In this document: piece by piece, positions 1-9,752 of the stretch
Layout: each line of letters starts with the position of its first letter
Position numbering within the stretch: the stretch's first letter is position 1
Assembly (NCBI RefSeq): GCF_900162615.1
Contig: NZ_FUFN01000007.1
Coordinates: 2,901 to 66,900 of the forward strand
DNA from: Virgibacillus proomii
Lineage (GTDB): Bacteria > Bacillota > Bacilli > Bacillales > Amphibacillaceae
DNA: 64,000 bases
Direction of reading: 5' to 3'
Position numbers and translations under genes: made by a program
Notes under the pieces: generated by a model
What the model was told of the DNA's origin: nothing
What the model saw: only the letters and a program-made list of their open reading frames with translations
Databases searched by the model: none

Positions 1-30
1 TTAACTGTCTTTTGCGACAGCAACTTTTTT

Positions 31-59
31 ATTATACCATTTTGAAAAACGTTTGTCAA
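31..59 (-). promoter_or_regulatory. sigma-A promoter pointing off the left edge (proximal)
   Basis: On the minus strand a perfect TTGACA (54-59) and a perfect TATAAT (31-36) are separated by 17 bp. Transcription would start near position 24 and leave the window, so nothing downstream is visible. It is the closest of three tandem promoters. In B. subtilis rRNA operons follow lysS and have tandem promoters, so an rrn operon is the likely target (inference). Confidence 0.75.
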
Positions 60-104
60 ACATTTTTTATTTGACAATTTGTTAATCAAATTGGCGACTC
101 TATT

Positions 105-133
105 AATATACCATGCTGATCGATAGAAGTCAA
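105..133 (-). promoter_or_regulatory. sigma-A promoter pointing off the left edge (middle)
   Basis: Minus-strand TTGACT (128-133) and TATATT (105-110) with 17-bp spacing. The bases just before the -10 box (CATGG) match those of the neighbouring promoter at 201-229, and ATGG also precedes the -10 at 31-59. The three look like duplicated units. Confidence 0.65.
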
Positions 134-200
134 TACTTTTTAATGATTTTTTAATCGATCATTTTTATTTAGGTTATTGCTTACTCAAGCAACGATAATT

Positions 201-229
201 AATTTACCATGTTTACACCTTGAAATCAA
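201..229 (-). promoter_or_regulatory. sigma-A promoter pointing off the left edge (distal)
   Basis: Minus-strand TTGATT (224-229) and TAAATT (201-206) with 17-bp spacing, again with CATGG before the -10 box. It is the weakest match of the three tandem promoters. Confidence 0.5.
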
Positions 230-338
230 GACTTTTTTTATTGAAAGTTAATTTTTAGTGTTTATATAATTCAATATTTTATTCAAACTAGTGCTAAAAT
301 CTTTGAAATCTACATATAGACAGTAAGAATTGATTCAT

Positions 339-522
339 AAAGTGAATCTTTAATCAGCGGGGTTTCTTTTATCCTCAACTGATTGTTAGTACCGCAAGGA
401 TATGGCCTAAAAGCTTCTGAACAGAATCGACATTTGACTTGCAGTTGGCTCCTCCACCTAGTCTCTTGAGTTCACCTCATAGCATAGAATAACAGGTCTT
501 ACTTTCAGTTACATGTGGGATC
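339..522 (+). repeat. Structured repeat core, subtype with TTGACTTGCAGT arm
   Basis: Starts with AAAGTGAATC and ends with ACATGTGGGATC. Stem 1 pairs AATCAG with CTGATT. An inner hairpin follows (GCAAGG ... AAGCTTCTGAAC). A long arm begins with ACATTTGACTTGCAGT and closes near ACTTTCAGTTACATGT, so the outer pair ACAT/ATGT replaces the GCAT/ATGC seen in other copies. No host module flanks it. It lies between lysS and the leftward promoters. Confidence 0.7.
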
Positions 523-780
523 AAAAAGCGGTAAAGCATACCACTTAAAAAGAACTCCTATTTTAACTGGAAACTGCTTCGTCATAAGGGAGTTGTTCGA
601 AAAATGAATTTATCGTACATAAGAATGAATAATACGAAGTTAAACCGATGTAGTAAATAATTTTAATGTCTAAATCTACGCCAAAAATGGGAATCTAGCT
701 ACATATACTCTAAACAACGCTGCGTCAAACTTTTGATGCATGGACTAGCACTACCCTTGAAACAGGATAAACACCCATAG

Positions 781-1150
781 CAATACATCACACGAAGAAA
801 AGCACTTTTTCTATGTGCGGTATATTGCGTACCTTAGCTTTCCTTGTCCTGTCACCCCAAAGAGTTTAGGAGCCGCTTCTCTTATAAAATTCGCAAAATA
901 ATAAGCAGATTTTCCAAATGAGAGAAATACGACTCCTTCCATTCGAATAAAGAAAACAGGCCTCTAAAACAGGAGGTTGCCGGCGCCTGAGCGGCAAGCC
1001 CGCTTTTAGGCCTTCCTTTAGATTCCAGCCAATGTTAACTTATCGTAGAAAAATAATCGATGTTTGCTGCAGATAAGAGCTTAAGGTAGACGACGAAACT
1101 ACTTTAAAAAAAGATAACCGCCAAGTAAAAGCGGATATAAATTCCTAAAC
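781..1150 (+). repeat. Long-type structured repeat, left end degraded
   Basis: Matches the long elements at 6433 and 39118. It contains an arm with AGGAGCCG ... CGACTCCT at its base, then the conserved right end: GCCTGAGCGGCAAGCC, CTTCCTTTAGATTC, ATGTTAACTTATCGTAG, and the terminal CGGATATAAATTCCTAAAC. The left module and stem 1 are no longer clear. Confidence 0.6.
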
Positions 1151-1164
1151 AAGAATAAAAACGA

Positions 1165-1260
1165 GAAACGCCTTGGTCTGCCCCGACAAGCACTGGAGCT
1201 CCGACAAGGAGGGTTCCCACGCCACAGGAGGAGTGAAGCAACCCCGAAGATCTAGGTGCT
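1165..1260. other. GC-rich segment with short repeated hairpins
   Basis: This ~95-bp stretch is much richer in G and C than its surroundings. It contains GGAGCTCC, CCACGCC ... GGAGGAGTG, and the direct repeat CTAGGTGCTAGAGCTAGGTG. No reading frame or known RNA is recognised. It sits directly after the right end of a long repeat and upstream of the lysS terminator, and may be another short mobile repeat or spacer. Confidence 0.3.
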
Positions 1261-1303
1261 AGAGCTAGGTGTGGATGAACAAATTTTACAGTTTCCTAAA
1301 CAA

Positions 1304-1340
1304 TTTAAAAAAACAAAGGGACATTTAGAGTCTCCTTTGT
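1304..1340 (-). terminator. Intrinsic terminator of lysS
   Basis: Stem ACAAAGGGA (1313-1321) pairs with TCTCCTTTGT (1331-1340). On the minus strand it is followed by a run of T (AAAAAAA at 1307-1313 on plus). It lies 20 bp past the lysS stop. Confidence 0.75.
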
Positions 1341-1359
1341 CTTTAAAATGGTGTACCGT

Positions 1360-3169
<1,810 letters not shown>

Positions 3170-4159
3170 TTAAGAAGCTTTTGGATCTTGCTCTAATTCA
3201 TGAGCATACGTATATAAAATATTGAGTAATCCATCTCGAGTATCTACATCATTTATTTTTCGCCTTACTCTGCCATTACCACGTAACCCTTTCAAATACC
3301 AAGCTGCATGTTTGCGCATTTCCATAATTGCTATTTTTTCACCCTTCATATGAATTAGTCGATCCATATGAAGCGCACAAACATCTATTTTTTCCTTTGG
3401 AGTAGGATTACTAATTAAATCGCCCGTCTCTAAATACTTCACTGTTTGATAAATGATCCATGGATTTCCTAGAGCAGCTCGACCAATCATGATTGCATCG
3501 ACACCGGTCTCATCTAGGCGTTGCTTTGCAATTTGCGGACTATCAACATCGCCATTTCCAATAACCGGAATTGAGACTGCTTCCTTAACTTGTTTTATAA
3601 TATTCCAATCAGCTACTCCCTCGTACAGCTGTTTCCTTGTTCTACCATGAATAGCTATTGCCTTTGCCCCCGCTTCTTGAATAGCTTTTGCATTATCCAC
3701 CGCATATATATGATTCTCATCCCAACCACTACGCATTTTTACTGTCACTGGCTTTTCTACTTCACGGACAACAGCAGATACCATTTCATAAATCTTATCT
3801 GGATCAAGCAGCCAACGAGCACCCGCATCACATTTGGTGATTTTTGGAACAGGGCAGCCCATATTGATATCAATAATAGAAGCATTTGTATGTTGATCAA
3901 CAAAAGAGGCGGCTTTAACTAACGTATCTTTTTCCCCGCCAAAAATTTGTAAGCTCATCGGCATTTCTTCTTCATCAATATAGAGCATATTCATGGTTTT
4001 ATCGTTTTTATTAACAATCCCCTTATCGCTTACCATCTCTGCAGTAACAAGGCCTGCACCAAATTCCTTTACCGTTAAACGGAAGGCATAATTACTTACA
4101 CCAGCCATAGGTGCCAGCACAACTCGGTTTGGAACCGTAATATCGCCGATTTGAAACAT
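3170..4159 (-). CDS. dusB: tRNA-dihydrouridine synthase B family
   Basis: FMN enzyme that reduces uridine to dihydrouridine in the tRNA D-loop. The 329-residue TIM barrel shows the family start PNRVVLAPMAGVSNYAFR, the active-site cysteine in INMGCPVPKITK, and the FMN phosphate-binding IGRAALGNPW. The ATG at 4159 (MFQIGDIT) follows AAGGAGG by 9 bp, so an upstream in-frame extension is rejected. It lies just after the small HTH gene yazB, as in B. subtilis, where this gene is yacF. Confidence in the family is high; the exact uridine position modified cannot be told from sequence. Confidence 0.95.
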   Translation of the reverse strand: MFQIGDITVPNRVVLAPMAGVSNYAFRLTVKEFGAGLVTAEMVSDKGIVNKNDKTMNMLYIDEEEMPMSLQIFGGEKDTLVKAASFVDQHTNASIIDINMGCPVPKITKCDAGARWLLDPDKIYEMVSAVVREVEKPVTVKMRSGWDENHIYAVDNAKAIQEAGAKAIAIHGRTRKQLYEGVADWNIIKQVKEAVSIPVIGNGDVDSPQIAKQRLDETGVDAIMIGRAALGNPWIIYQTVKYLETGDLISNPTPKEKIDVCALHMDRLIHMKGEKIAIMEMRKHAAWYLKGLRGNGRVRRKINDVDTRDGLLNILYTYAHELEQDPKAS

Positions 4160-4178
4160 GATGATACCCCTCCTTTTC

Positions 4179-4406
4179 TTAATAGCTTTCGCCGTCATTT
4201 TTGTCGCATAAAATAAGCTCTTCCTTCGATATATCAAGTGTAGCTATTATCTTGTCTAAAAGATCCTCGGAAACGGACTTAGAACCTCTTTCCATTCTCC
4301 CTAAAACAGATAATGGTATTTCCAATTCTTTGGCAAATTCAACTTGTGTATATCCCTTTAATTTACGAAATGCTTTTATTCTTCGACCGATTCTTTTTTG
4401 GTCCAT
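4179..4406 (-). CDS. yazB: Small Xre-type helix-turn-helix protein
   Basis: A 75-residue protein that is almost entirely one Cro/CI-type DNA-binding domain (about residues 8-62: RIKAFRKLKGYTQVEFAKEL ... IPLSVLGRMERGSKSVS). It overlaps the 3' end of folK by 31 bp and precedes dusB, the B. subtilis position of yazB. The overlap implies translational coupling with folK. Target genes are unknown. Confidence 0.9.
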   Translation of the reverse strand: MDQKRIGRRIKAFRKLKGYTQVEFAKELEIPLSVLGRMERGSKSVSEDLLDKIIATLDISKEELILCDKNDGESY

Positions 4407-4894
4407 ATTTCTACATCCTTTAAGTCATTTCCTGATAGTTCTTTTATTGCATCAACAACACATTTATTTTCCATAGTTAAAGGCAACACCGTATTCGGTG
4501 CAATCTCATTTAATGGAACCAGCACAAATGCACGCTCATGCATTCGTGGATGTGGAATTGTTAAACGTTCCATCTTTATATTTTCTTGATTATACAATAA
4601 AATGTCAAGGTCTATCGTACGTGGACCAAATCGGATAGTTCGCCTTCTGCCTAATTCCTTTTCTATTTGTTGACAGTAGTCTAATAACTCTATAGGCGTA
4701 CAATCTGTTTCTGCCTGAATAACCATATTTAAGAAGTCAGCTTGATTTGTATATCCTACAGGAGCTGTTTCATAAATAGATGATTGCTTGAGGATAGATA
4801 TTTTCTTATGCTCCTGAAGGCGTCGTAATGCTTCTTGCAAATGGTTAAATCGTGGCTCAATATTCGTTCCTAAAGCGATATATACTTTATTCAT
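4376..4894 (-). CDS. folK: 2-amino-4-hydroxy-6-hydroxymethyldihydropteridine pyrophosphokinase
   Basis: Transfers pyrophosphate from ATP to 6-hydroxymethyl-dihydropterin, the step before dihydropteroate synthase in folate synthesis. The 172-residue protein has the N-terminal YIALGTNIEPR and the signature RTIDLDILLY, followed by IPHPRMHERAFVLVPL. It overlaps folB by 4 bp (ATGA type) and yazB by 31 bp, so folP-folB-folK-yazB appears to be a coupled operon. Confidence 0.96.
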   Translation of the reverse strand: MNKVYIALGTNIEPRFNHLQEALRRLQEHKKISILKQSSIYETAPVGYTNQADFLNMVIQAETDCTPIELLDYCQQIEKELGRRRTIRFGPRTIDLDILLYNQENIKMERLTIPHPRMHERAFVLVPLNEIAPNTVLPLTMENKCVVDAIKELSGNDLKDVEIWTKKESVEE

Positions 4895-5256
4895 TTTGAT
4901 TTCTCCCTATATATTTCTACTGCCACGGATTGATAATGACCTGGAATCGGCGGATCTGGTTTAATAAGCTTAATTTTACAAGCTTGTAATAAGCTAAAGG
5001 TAGATAAGAGCTTATCAGCAATTTTTTCGGCAACTGCTTCTAATAAATTCTTTGCTTCCCCTTCTACTACTTCTTTAATACATTCATAGGCGTATCCATA
5101 ATGAATGGAATGATTCATATCATCACTTTTGCCAGCCTTAGTTAGATCCAGATATAGAACCGCATCAACTTGAAAACGTTGCCCTAGCTTGTTCTCTTCA
5201 GGAAGTAGCCCATGAAACCCATAAAATTGTAATTGTTGCAAATAAATTTTATCCAC
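4891..5256 (-). CDS. folB: Dihydroneopterin aldolase
   Basis: Converts dihydroneopterin to 6-hydroxymethyl-dihydropterin plus glycolaldehyde. The 121-residue protein matches the family: YGFHGLLPEENKLGQRF near the N-terminus and KPDPPIPGHYQSVAVEI near the C-terminus. The start is the GTG at 5256 (VDKIYLQQ), 6 bp after GAAGGT. A longer frame back to 5289 would overlap folP and add 11 residues the family lacks. Its 3' end overlaps the folK start by 4 bp. Confidence 0.93.
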   Translation of the reverse strand: MDKIYLQQLQFYGFHGLLPEENKLGQRFQVDAVLYLDLTKAGKSDDMNHSIHYGYAYECIKEVVEGEAKNLLEAVAEKIADKLLSTFSLLQACKIKLIKPDPPIPGHYQSVAVEIYREKSK

Positions 5257-5260
5257 TAAA

Positions 5261-6082
5261 TTACCTTCTTTCCACATGCAACATAGCATCCATCATTTTA
5301 GCTAGCTGAACATTTGTCTTTACATCATGAACCCGAACAATTTGTGCACCTTTCATAATTCCCATGCAAGTCGTTGCTCCTGTTCCTATATCTCTCTGTT
5401 CAGCCGGTACATCCAAAATATGTCCAATGAACCGTTTTCTTGACGTACCTAAAAGTAATGGATATCCTAGCTGCTGAAATTCTTCTAACCGATTCATCAC
5501 AACTAAATTATCCTCCATCGCTTTGGCAAAGCCAATACCGGGATCAATGAGGATGTTTTCATGTGAAACACCTGCGCTCAATGCAATCTCAATACTTGCT
5601 TTTAAATCGGACAGCATATCGGCTATTAAATTTTTATAATTCCTATCTCTCCGGTTATGCATTAAAATAATTGGTGCTTGATAATCCCTTGCAACCTCTA
5701 CTATTTCCGGCTCACGCTTTGCTCCCCATACATCGTTAATAATGTCTGCTCCTGCCTCCAGAGCAGCTTGAGCTGTTTTAGCTTTATACGTATCGATCGA
5801 TATTGGAATCGTAACTTTATCCTTAATAGCTTCAATCACGGGAATCACTCTCGCTAGTTCCTCTTCCTGAGAAACAGGCTGATGATTTGGTCGGGTCGAT
5901 TCACCACCAATATCAATAATATCTGCTCCATCTTTCTCTAATTTCATGGCCTGTTCTACCGCTTTTTCAACTGTATTATAGTGGCCACCATCGGAAAAAG
6001 AGTCAGGAGTTACATTTAAAATTCCCATAATATATGTGTGATCGGTTAAATCATAGGTTTTCTTTTTAGTTGTTAACCGCAT
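5261..6082 (-). CDS. folP: Dihydropteroate synthase
   Basis: Condenses the pterin pyrophosphate with p-aminobenzoate; the target of sulfonamides. The 273-residue TIM barrel carries MGILNVTPDSFSDGG, IDIGGESTRP, DIINDVWG, DPGIGFAK and LLGTSRKRFIG, all family signatures. Its stop lies 4 bp before the folB start. In B. subtilis pabB, pabA and pabC precede it and supply p-aminobenzoate. Here they are missing and an 844-bp repeat-filled space separates folP from cysK, so folP probably has its own promoter. Confidence 0.97.
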   Translation of the reverse strand: MRLTTKKKTYDLTDHTYIMGILNVTPDSFSDGGHYNTVEKAVEQAMKLEKDGADIIDIGGESTRPNHQPVSQEEELARVIPVIEAIKDKVTIPISIDTYKAKTAQAALEAGADIINDVWGAKREPEIVEVARDYQAPIILMHNRRDRNYKNLIADMLSDLKASIEIALSAGVSHENILIDPGIGFAKAMEDNLVVMNRLEEFQQLGYPLLLGTSRKRFIGHILDVPAEQRDIGTGATTCMGIMKGAQIVRVHDVKTNVQLAKMMDAMLHVERR

Positions 6083-6221
6083 CTTCCACCAGTCCTTCTT
6101 TCATCTTTATTCTTTCTTATGGTAACATAGAAATTTTTTGTAAGCGACCTTTACTTTATTTACACAAAGCAGCATAACAGATTATCTTTCAGCCCTAACA
6201 TATCTTTAGAAATGGTTATAA

Positions 6222-6436
6222 ATGAACAAATGCTTAAGATAGGTTAGCGATGTACAAACTGGAGAACTGCTGACGAAATAAAGTGAATATTCTATCACCC
6301 CCAACTGATTGTTAGACCACCGAATCGGACATTTGACTTGCAGTTAGACCCTCCACTTATCCTCCTAAGTTTCACCTCGTAACATGGACTCGTAGCATGG
6401 AAGGGGAGGTCTACTGCTTAGTTACATGCAGGATAA
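6222..6436 (+). repeat. Structured repeat: left module plus core
   Basis: Left module GAACAAATGCTTAAG ... ACAAACTGGAGAACTGCTGA, then a core starting AAAGTGAATATTC at 6280. The arm TTGACTTGCAGT ... ACTGCTTAGTTACATGC encloses a second stem, AGACCCTCC ... GGAGGTCT. The GTACC-type inner hairpin is missing. The 3' end GGATAAA is shared with the start of the next copy. Confidence 0.7.
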
Positions 6437-6870
6437 AGTGAAACTTCATTCAAGGAGTGTTTTTCTCCTTGAACAACCGTGATGTGTCGCTGTCTAGCCT
6501 TCTATGTCCTTGAAAAAGAAGAACGCATTTTCTGCGTGCAATGCTTGTTCAAGAAGCTTTCCTTTTCTGTCGATCCGAGCGATTTGAACTCATAAAGATC
6601 AGAAAAAGTAAGTAGATTTTTTCAAATGAGAAAGATACGGCTCCTTACATTCGAGATAAAGGAAACATCCCCCTGTAACAGGGGGATGCCGACATTGGGC
6701 GACAAGTCTGCTTTTAGTCGGCCTTCCTTTAGATTCGAACAGATGTTAACCTTATCGTAGAAGAAGAGCGAAGTTTGCTTGAGCTCCATTACTTGAGCTA
6801 GACAGAAAAAGCTACTTTTCAAACCAATTATCTACCTCCACCATATAGAAACGGATATAAATTCCTAGAC
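6433..6870 (+). repeat. Complete long-type structured repeat, joined to the preceding core
   Basis: Begins AAAGTGAAAC directly on the GGATAAA end of the core before it. Stem 1 is TTCAAGGAG ... CTCCTTGAA. The long arm has GGCTCCTTACATTCGAGATAAA at its 3' side. A hairpin CCCCCTGTAACAGGGGG follows, then the right module (GGGCGACAAGTCTGC, CTTCCTTTAGATTCGAAC, CTTATCGTAGAAGAAG) up to CGGATATAAATTCCTAGAC. It fills the place of pabB-pabA-pabC of B. subtilis. Confidence 0.7.
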
Positions 6871-6875
6871 TAGCA

Positions 6876-6907
6876 TAAAAACCAGTACCGTTGTTCCGAT
6901 ACTGGTT
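6876..6907 (-). terminator. Intrinsic terminator of cysK
   Basis: Stem AACCAGTA (6880-6887) pairs with TACTGGTT (6900-6907). On the minus strand a T-run follows (AAAAA on plus at 6877-6881). It is 20 bp past the cysK stop. Confidence 0.85.
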
Positions 6908-6926
6908 ACGCATAAAAGCCTATAAT

Positions 6927-7856
6927 TTATTCGTTTTCCCCAAAATGATAAAGTGGAGTAGATAAATAACGTTCCCCATTATCTGGGAATATAGCTAATA
7001 CTTTCTTGCCTTTACCTAGTTCTTTAGCAATTTTTTTCGCAGCGGCTACAGCTGCGCCTGCAGAAATACCACCTAATATTCCATTGGTCGTAGCAATTTC
7101 TCTGGCCGTTTCAAAAGCCTCTTCGTTTTCAATTTGTAATACTTTATCGTATATATGTGTATCCAATATCTTCGGTACAAAACCTGCACCTATCCCCTGA
7201 ATTTTGTGTGGACCTGGTTTTTCTCCAGAGAGTACAGCAGATGTTGCTGGTTCGACAGCATATATTTTAATATCTTTAAAATGCTCTTTTAGCACTCTAC
7301 CCGCTCCTGTAATCGTACCTCCTGTACCGATACCAGCAATAAAGGCATCTAATCCCTCAGACATTTGGGAAATGATTTCTTTTCCTGTCGTTTTTTCATG
7401 AACTTCGGGATTTGCCTCATTATTAAATTGCTGCGGCATAAAATATCCATGTTCTTTTTGCAGCTCTTCTGCTTTATTTATTGCCCCCTTCATTCCTTCA
7501 GCACCAGGCGTTAATACTAACTTAGCACCATAAGCACGTAATAGATTACGGCGTTCCTGACTCATCGTATCCGGCATCACTAAGATTGCTTTATAACCTT
7601 TGGCAGCAGCTACCATCGCTAAGCCTATTCCAGTATTCCCACTTGTTGGTTCAATAATGGTATCTCCTTCATTAAGTAAGCCTTCCTTCTCAGCAGCTTC
7701 TACCATTGCTAAAGCAATTCGATCTTTTACTGAACTTCCCGGATTCATAAATTCTAATTTCACATAAATATCAGCACTATTTTCATCAACTATATTATTT
7801 AACCTTACAATTGGCGTTTCTCCAATAAGCTCCGCTATCGAATTTGCAACTTTCAT
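6927..7856 (-). CDS. cysK: Cysteine synthase A (O-acetylserine sulfhydrylase)
   Basis: PLP enzyme making cysteine from O-acetylserine and sulfide. The 309-residue protein has the PLP-binding lysine at about position 44 (GSSVKDRIA), the substrate loop [12 protein letters not shown], the phosphate-binding [12 protein letters not shown] and the C-terminal GISAGAA. AGGAGG lies 7 bp before the ATG. It has its own terminator and is separated from folP by repeats. In B. subtilis this cysK follows the foldase gene yacD, as here. Regulation by CymR is known for the family but no site was identified. Confidence 0.97.
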   Translation of the reverse strand: MKVANSIAELIGETPIVRLNNIVDENSADIYVKLEFMNPGSSVKDRIALAMVEAAEKEGLLNEGDTIIEPTSGNTGIGLAMVAAAKGYKAILVMPDTMSQERRNLLRAYGAKLVLTPGAEGMKGAINKAEELQKEHGYFMPQQFNNEANPEVHEKTTGKEIISQMSEGLDAFIAGIGTGGTITGAGRVLKEHFKDIKIYAVEPATSAVLSGEKPGPHKIQGIGAGFVPKILDTHIYDKVLQIENEEAFETAREIATTNGILGGISAGAAVAAAKKIAKELGKGKKVLAIFPDNGERYLSTPLYHFGENE

Positions 7857-7934
7857 CTCAAGGCCTCCTAATTCCTACTTTTTTTATCTGATTTATTATA
7901 AATTTACGAGTTTATTTTGATCTTGTCAACTATC

Positions 7935-8846
7935 CTATTCAGATTTTTCGTAAATCCACTCAATATCTTGCTTTTCCCAAAGTGAATCAGCATCTAATGA
8001 CTGATTTTTTTCATTTAGTGCTAATTCGCTTTTGATATACGGTTTTATTTCCTCATAGGTAAACGTAATCGAAGGAAGCTTACGATGTAAATATAAAATA
8101 GCTATACCATTATCTGCTTCAAATGGTTTACTATAAGAATGTTCATTCATCTTAGCAGCAATTTCCTCATAGCCTTTAGGAAAAAATTGGCTTTCTGTTG
8201 AAATAAACCCTAAATATCCACCTTCCGATTTCGTTTCTTCATCCAGTGAATATTCTTGTGCTAATAAGCTATACGACGCCCCTGACTCTAACTCCTCATA
8301 AATTTTCTCCGCTGTTTTCTTATCCTTTACTACAATATGTGAAAGCTGCATGGAAGATGTGAAGTTGTAGTGTTTCCCATATCTTGCATAATACTCTTTG
8401 ATTTTGGCTTCGGAAACAGGTATATCTTCCGTTAGTAACATTTGCAGTTGATAGCGATAACGTATATCATCTTCCCAATCTGCTTCTAATTCTTTATATT
8501 CAGACCTTGATAACACCCCTTGCATTGCAAGCAGGAGTGAAATTTCTCGTTCTATCACCTTATCACTAATCTTGATCCTATTCTTTTCTGCTAACTGCTG
8601 AACAAGAATGCGATCAATCATTGCCTTCAGCTTTTCTTCTCCATACGTATTCTTTAAAGCTTCGTGCCATTTTTGATAAGTGATGTCTTCTCCATTTACA
8701 GTTGCCACCACTTCCTTATTGCTAAATTTCCGTTTTACTCCATCATTTTTTACATCTACTTGCCCGTTATTACTCCAAACTAATATCATACCAATATTCG
8801 TAATTAAAAGAATAATAATGATTCCAAGTAATAGTTTTTTTGACAT
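7935..8846 (-). CDS. yacD: Parvulin-type (PpiC/PrsA-like) membrane foldase
   Basis: A 303-residue protein with an N-terminal signal anchor (residues 3-25, LLLGIIIILLITNIGMIL) lacking a lipobox cysteine, a SurA-like N-terminal helical region, and a PpiC rotamase domain at about residues 150-240 (LSHIVVKDKKTAEKIYEEL ... GGYLGFIS). It should act outside the membrane as a peptidyl-prolyl isomerase or chaperone. Position between hslO and cysK is that of B. subtilis yacD. A GGGAGGAG site lies 7 bp upstream of the ATG. Client proteins are unknown. Confidence 0.9.
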   Translation of the reverse strand: MSKKLLLGIIIILLITNIGMILVWSNNGQVDVKNDGVKRKFSNKEVVATVNGEDITYQKWHEALKNTYGEEKLKAMIDRILVQQLAEKNRIKISDKVIEREISLLLAMQGVLSRSEYKELEADWEDDIRYRYQLQMLLTEDIPVSEAKIKEYYARYGKHYNFTSSMQLSHIVVKDKKTAEKIYEELESGASYSLLAQEYSLDEETKSEGGYLGFISTESQFFPKGYEEIAAKMNEHSYSKPFEADNGIAILYLHRKLPSITFTYEEIKPYIKSELALNEKNQSLDADSLWEKQDIEWIYEKSE

Positions 8847-8999
8847 TTCCTGCTCCTCCCATACTTAGGTACAATTAGCCTTAAGAAGCTATACAAGCAC
8901 AGCAACTAAGCTAATCCTAGGCTTACATAATAATGTGAGACTTCAAGCCTATTTATCCTCTTTTTGAACGTACACTTATACATATGTACATTCAAAGGT

Positions 9000-9244
9000 T
9001 TTAGAAAAACTTGGCTTGTCGCCAAGTCTTTAGCGAAAGCTGTAGTTTTTCTTATACGATAAAGTGAAACTTCATTCCGTGGAATGCTTTTTACACGGAA
9101 TGTTAGTTTGAACGAATCGGCATTTAGGTGCCGTTTTCTTCCACTTTGACCCTTTTGTACCAACTCAGGATCTTATAGTGGAAGTCCTACGGCACCTTAC
9201 ATGCGGGATAAACCCTAAAATTTTATACTTTCCTAAAGTATAAG
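9000..9244 (+). repeat. Host module carrying a short core
   Basis: Host module left part (TTAGAAAAACTTGGC ... CTTATACGATAAA, 9001-9063), a core (9061-9212), then the right part (CCCTAAAATTTTATAC ... 9213-9244). Stem 1 is ATTCCGTG ... CACGGAAT. The inner GTACC hairpin is absent (GTTAGTTTGAACGAATCGG). In the long arm CTTCCACT pairs with AGTGGAAG, a compensated variant of CTCCCACTT/AAGCGGGAG seen at 34390. The base of the arm is AGGTGCCG/CGGCACCT. Confidence 0.8.
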
Positions 9245-9410
9245 AAAGAGTTATAACATCTTTCTTTAGCAGTATGTCCAAACTTTACACGCCATTTACA
9301 TGAAACTTGTATAAGCTAAATTTAACATAATATTCCTTTCTTCCTCATGCAACACAAAAATGAGGGTTTCTGTTCACTTGAATGTTTGTTTACATCAAAA
9401 GTAAGATTGG

Positions 9411-9650
9411 CATATTAAAGTGATACTTCGTTCCGTAGAGGTTTTCTTTCATCCCTATTGATAGGAGTAGAACAAAAGTGCAAGCGAAGGTGGTGACGTA
9501 CAAACTGGAGAACTTCTGACGATATGTAAAACTTCATTCAAGGTACTTTCCCCTTGAATAATAGGGATTTAGTTCCCGTTATCTTTCATAGGCTTCTTCT
9601 TCTTTTCTATCGCTCTTGAAGGGGGGATCTTATACAGGATAACTTGCGCC
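9411..9650 (+). repeat. Two decayed structured repeats
   Basis: A fragment at about 9416-9468 (TTAAAGTGATACTTCGTTCCG) is followed by a left module (ACAAACTGGAGAACTTCTGACG, 9511-9532) and a core-like AAAACTTCATTCAAGG ... CCCCTTGAATAATAG hairpin. The 3' part ends near TTATACAGGATAA. The arms are eroded, so borders are approximate. Together with the copy at 9000 it fills the 906-bp space between the foldase gene and hslO. Confidence 0.5.
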
Positions 9651-9704
9651 TGGCTTCTACTTACATTTAAATTTTTTACTTGTTTACATTTTAGTTGTTA
9701 GTAA

Positions 9705-9740
9705 AGCTAAAAATCGCAGTAACGTCTGCGATTTTTAGCT
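9705..9740 (-). terminator. Intrinsic terminator of hslO
   Basis: Perfect 15-bp palindromic stem AGCTAAAAATCGCAG / CTGCGATTTTTAGCT with a 6-base loop, 12 bp past the hslO stop. The A/T-rich outer half of the stem can supply the U-tract in either direction. Confidence 0.85.
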
Positions 9741-9752
9741 AATTTTTAATGA

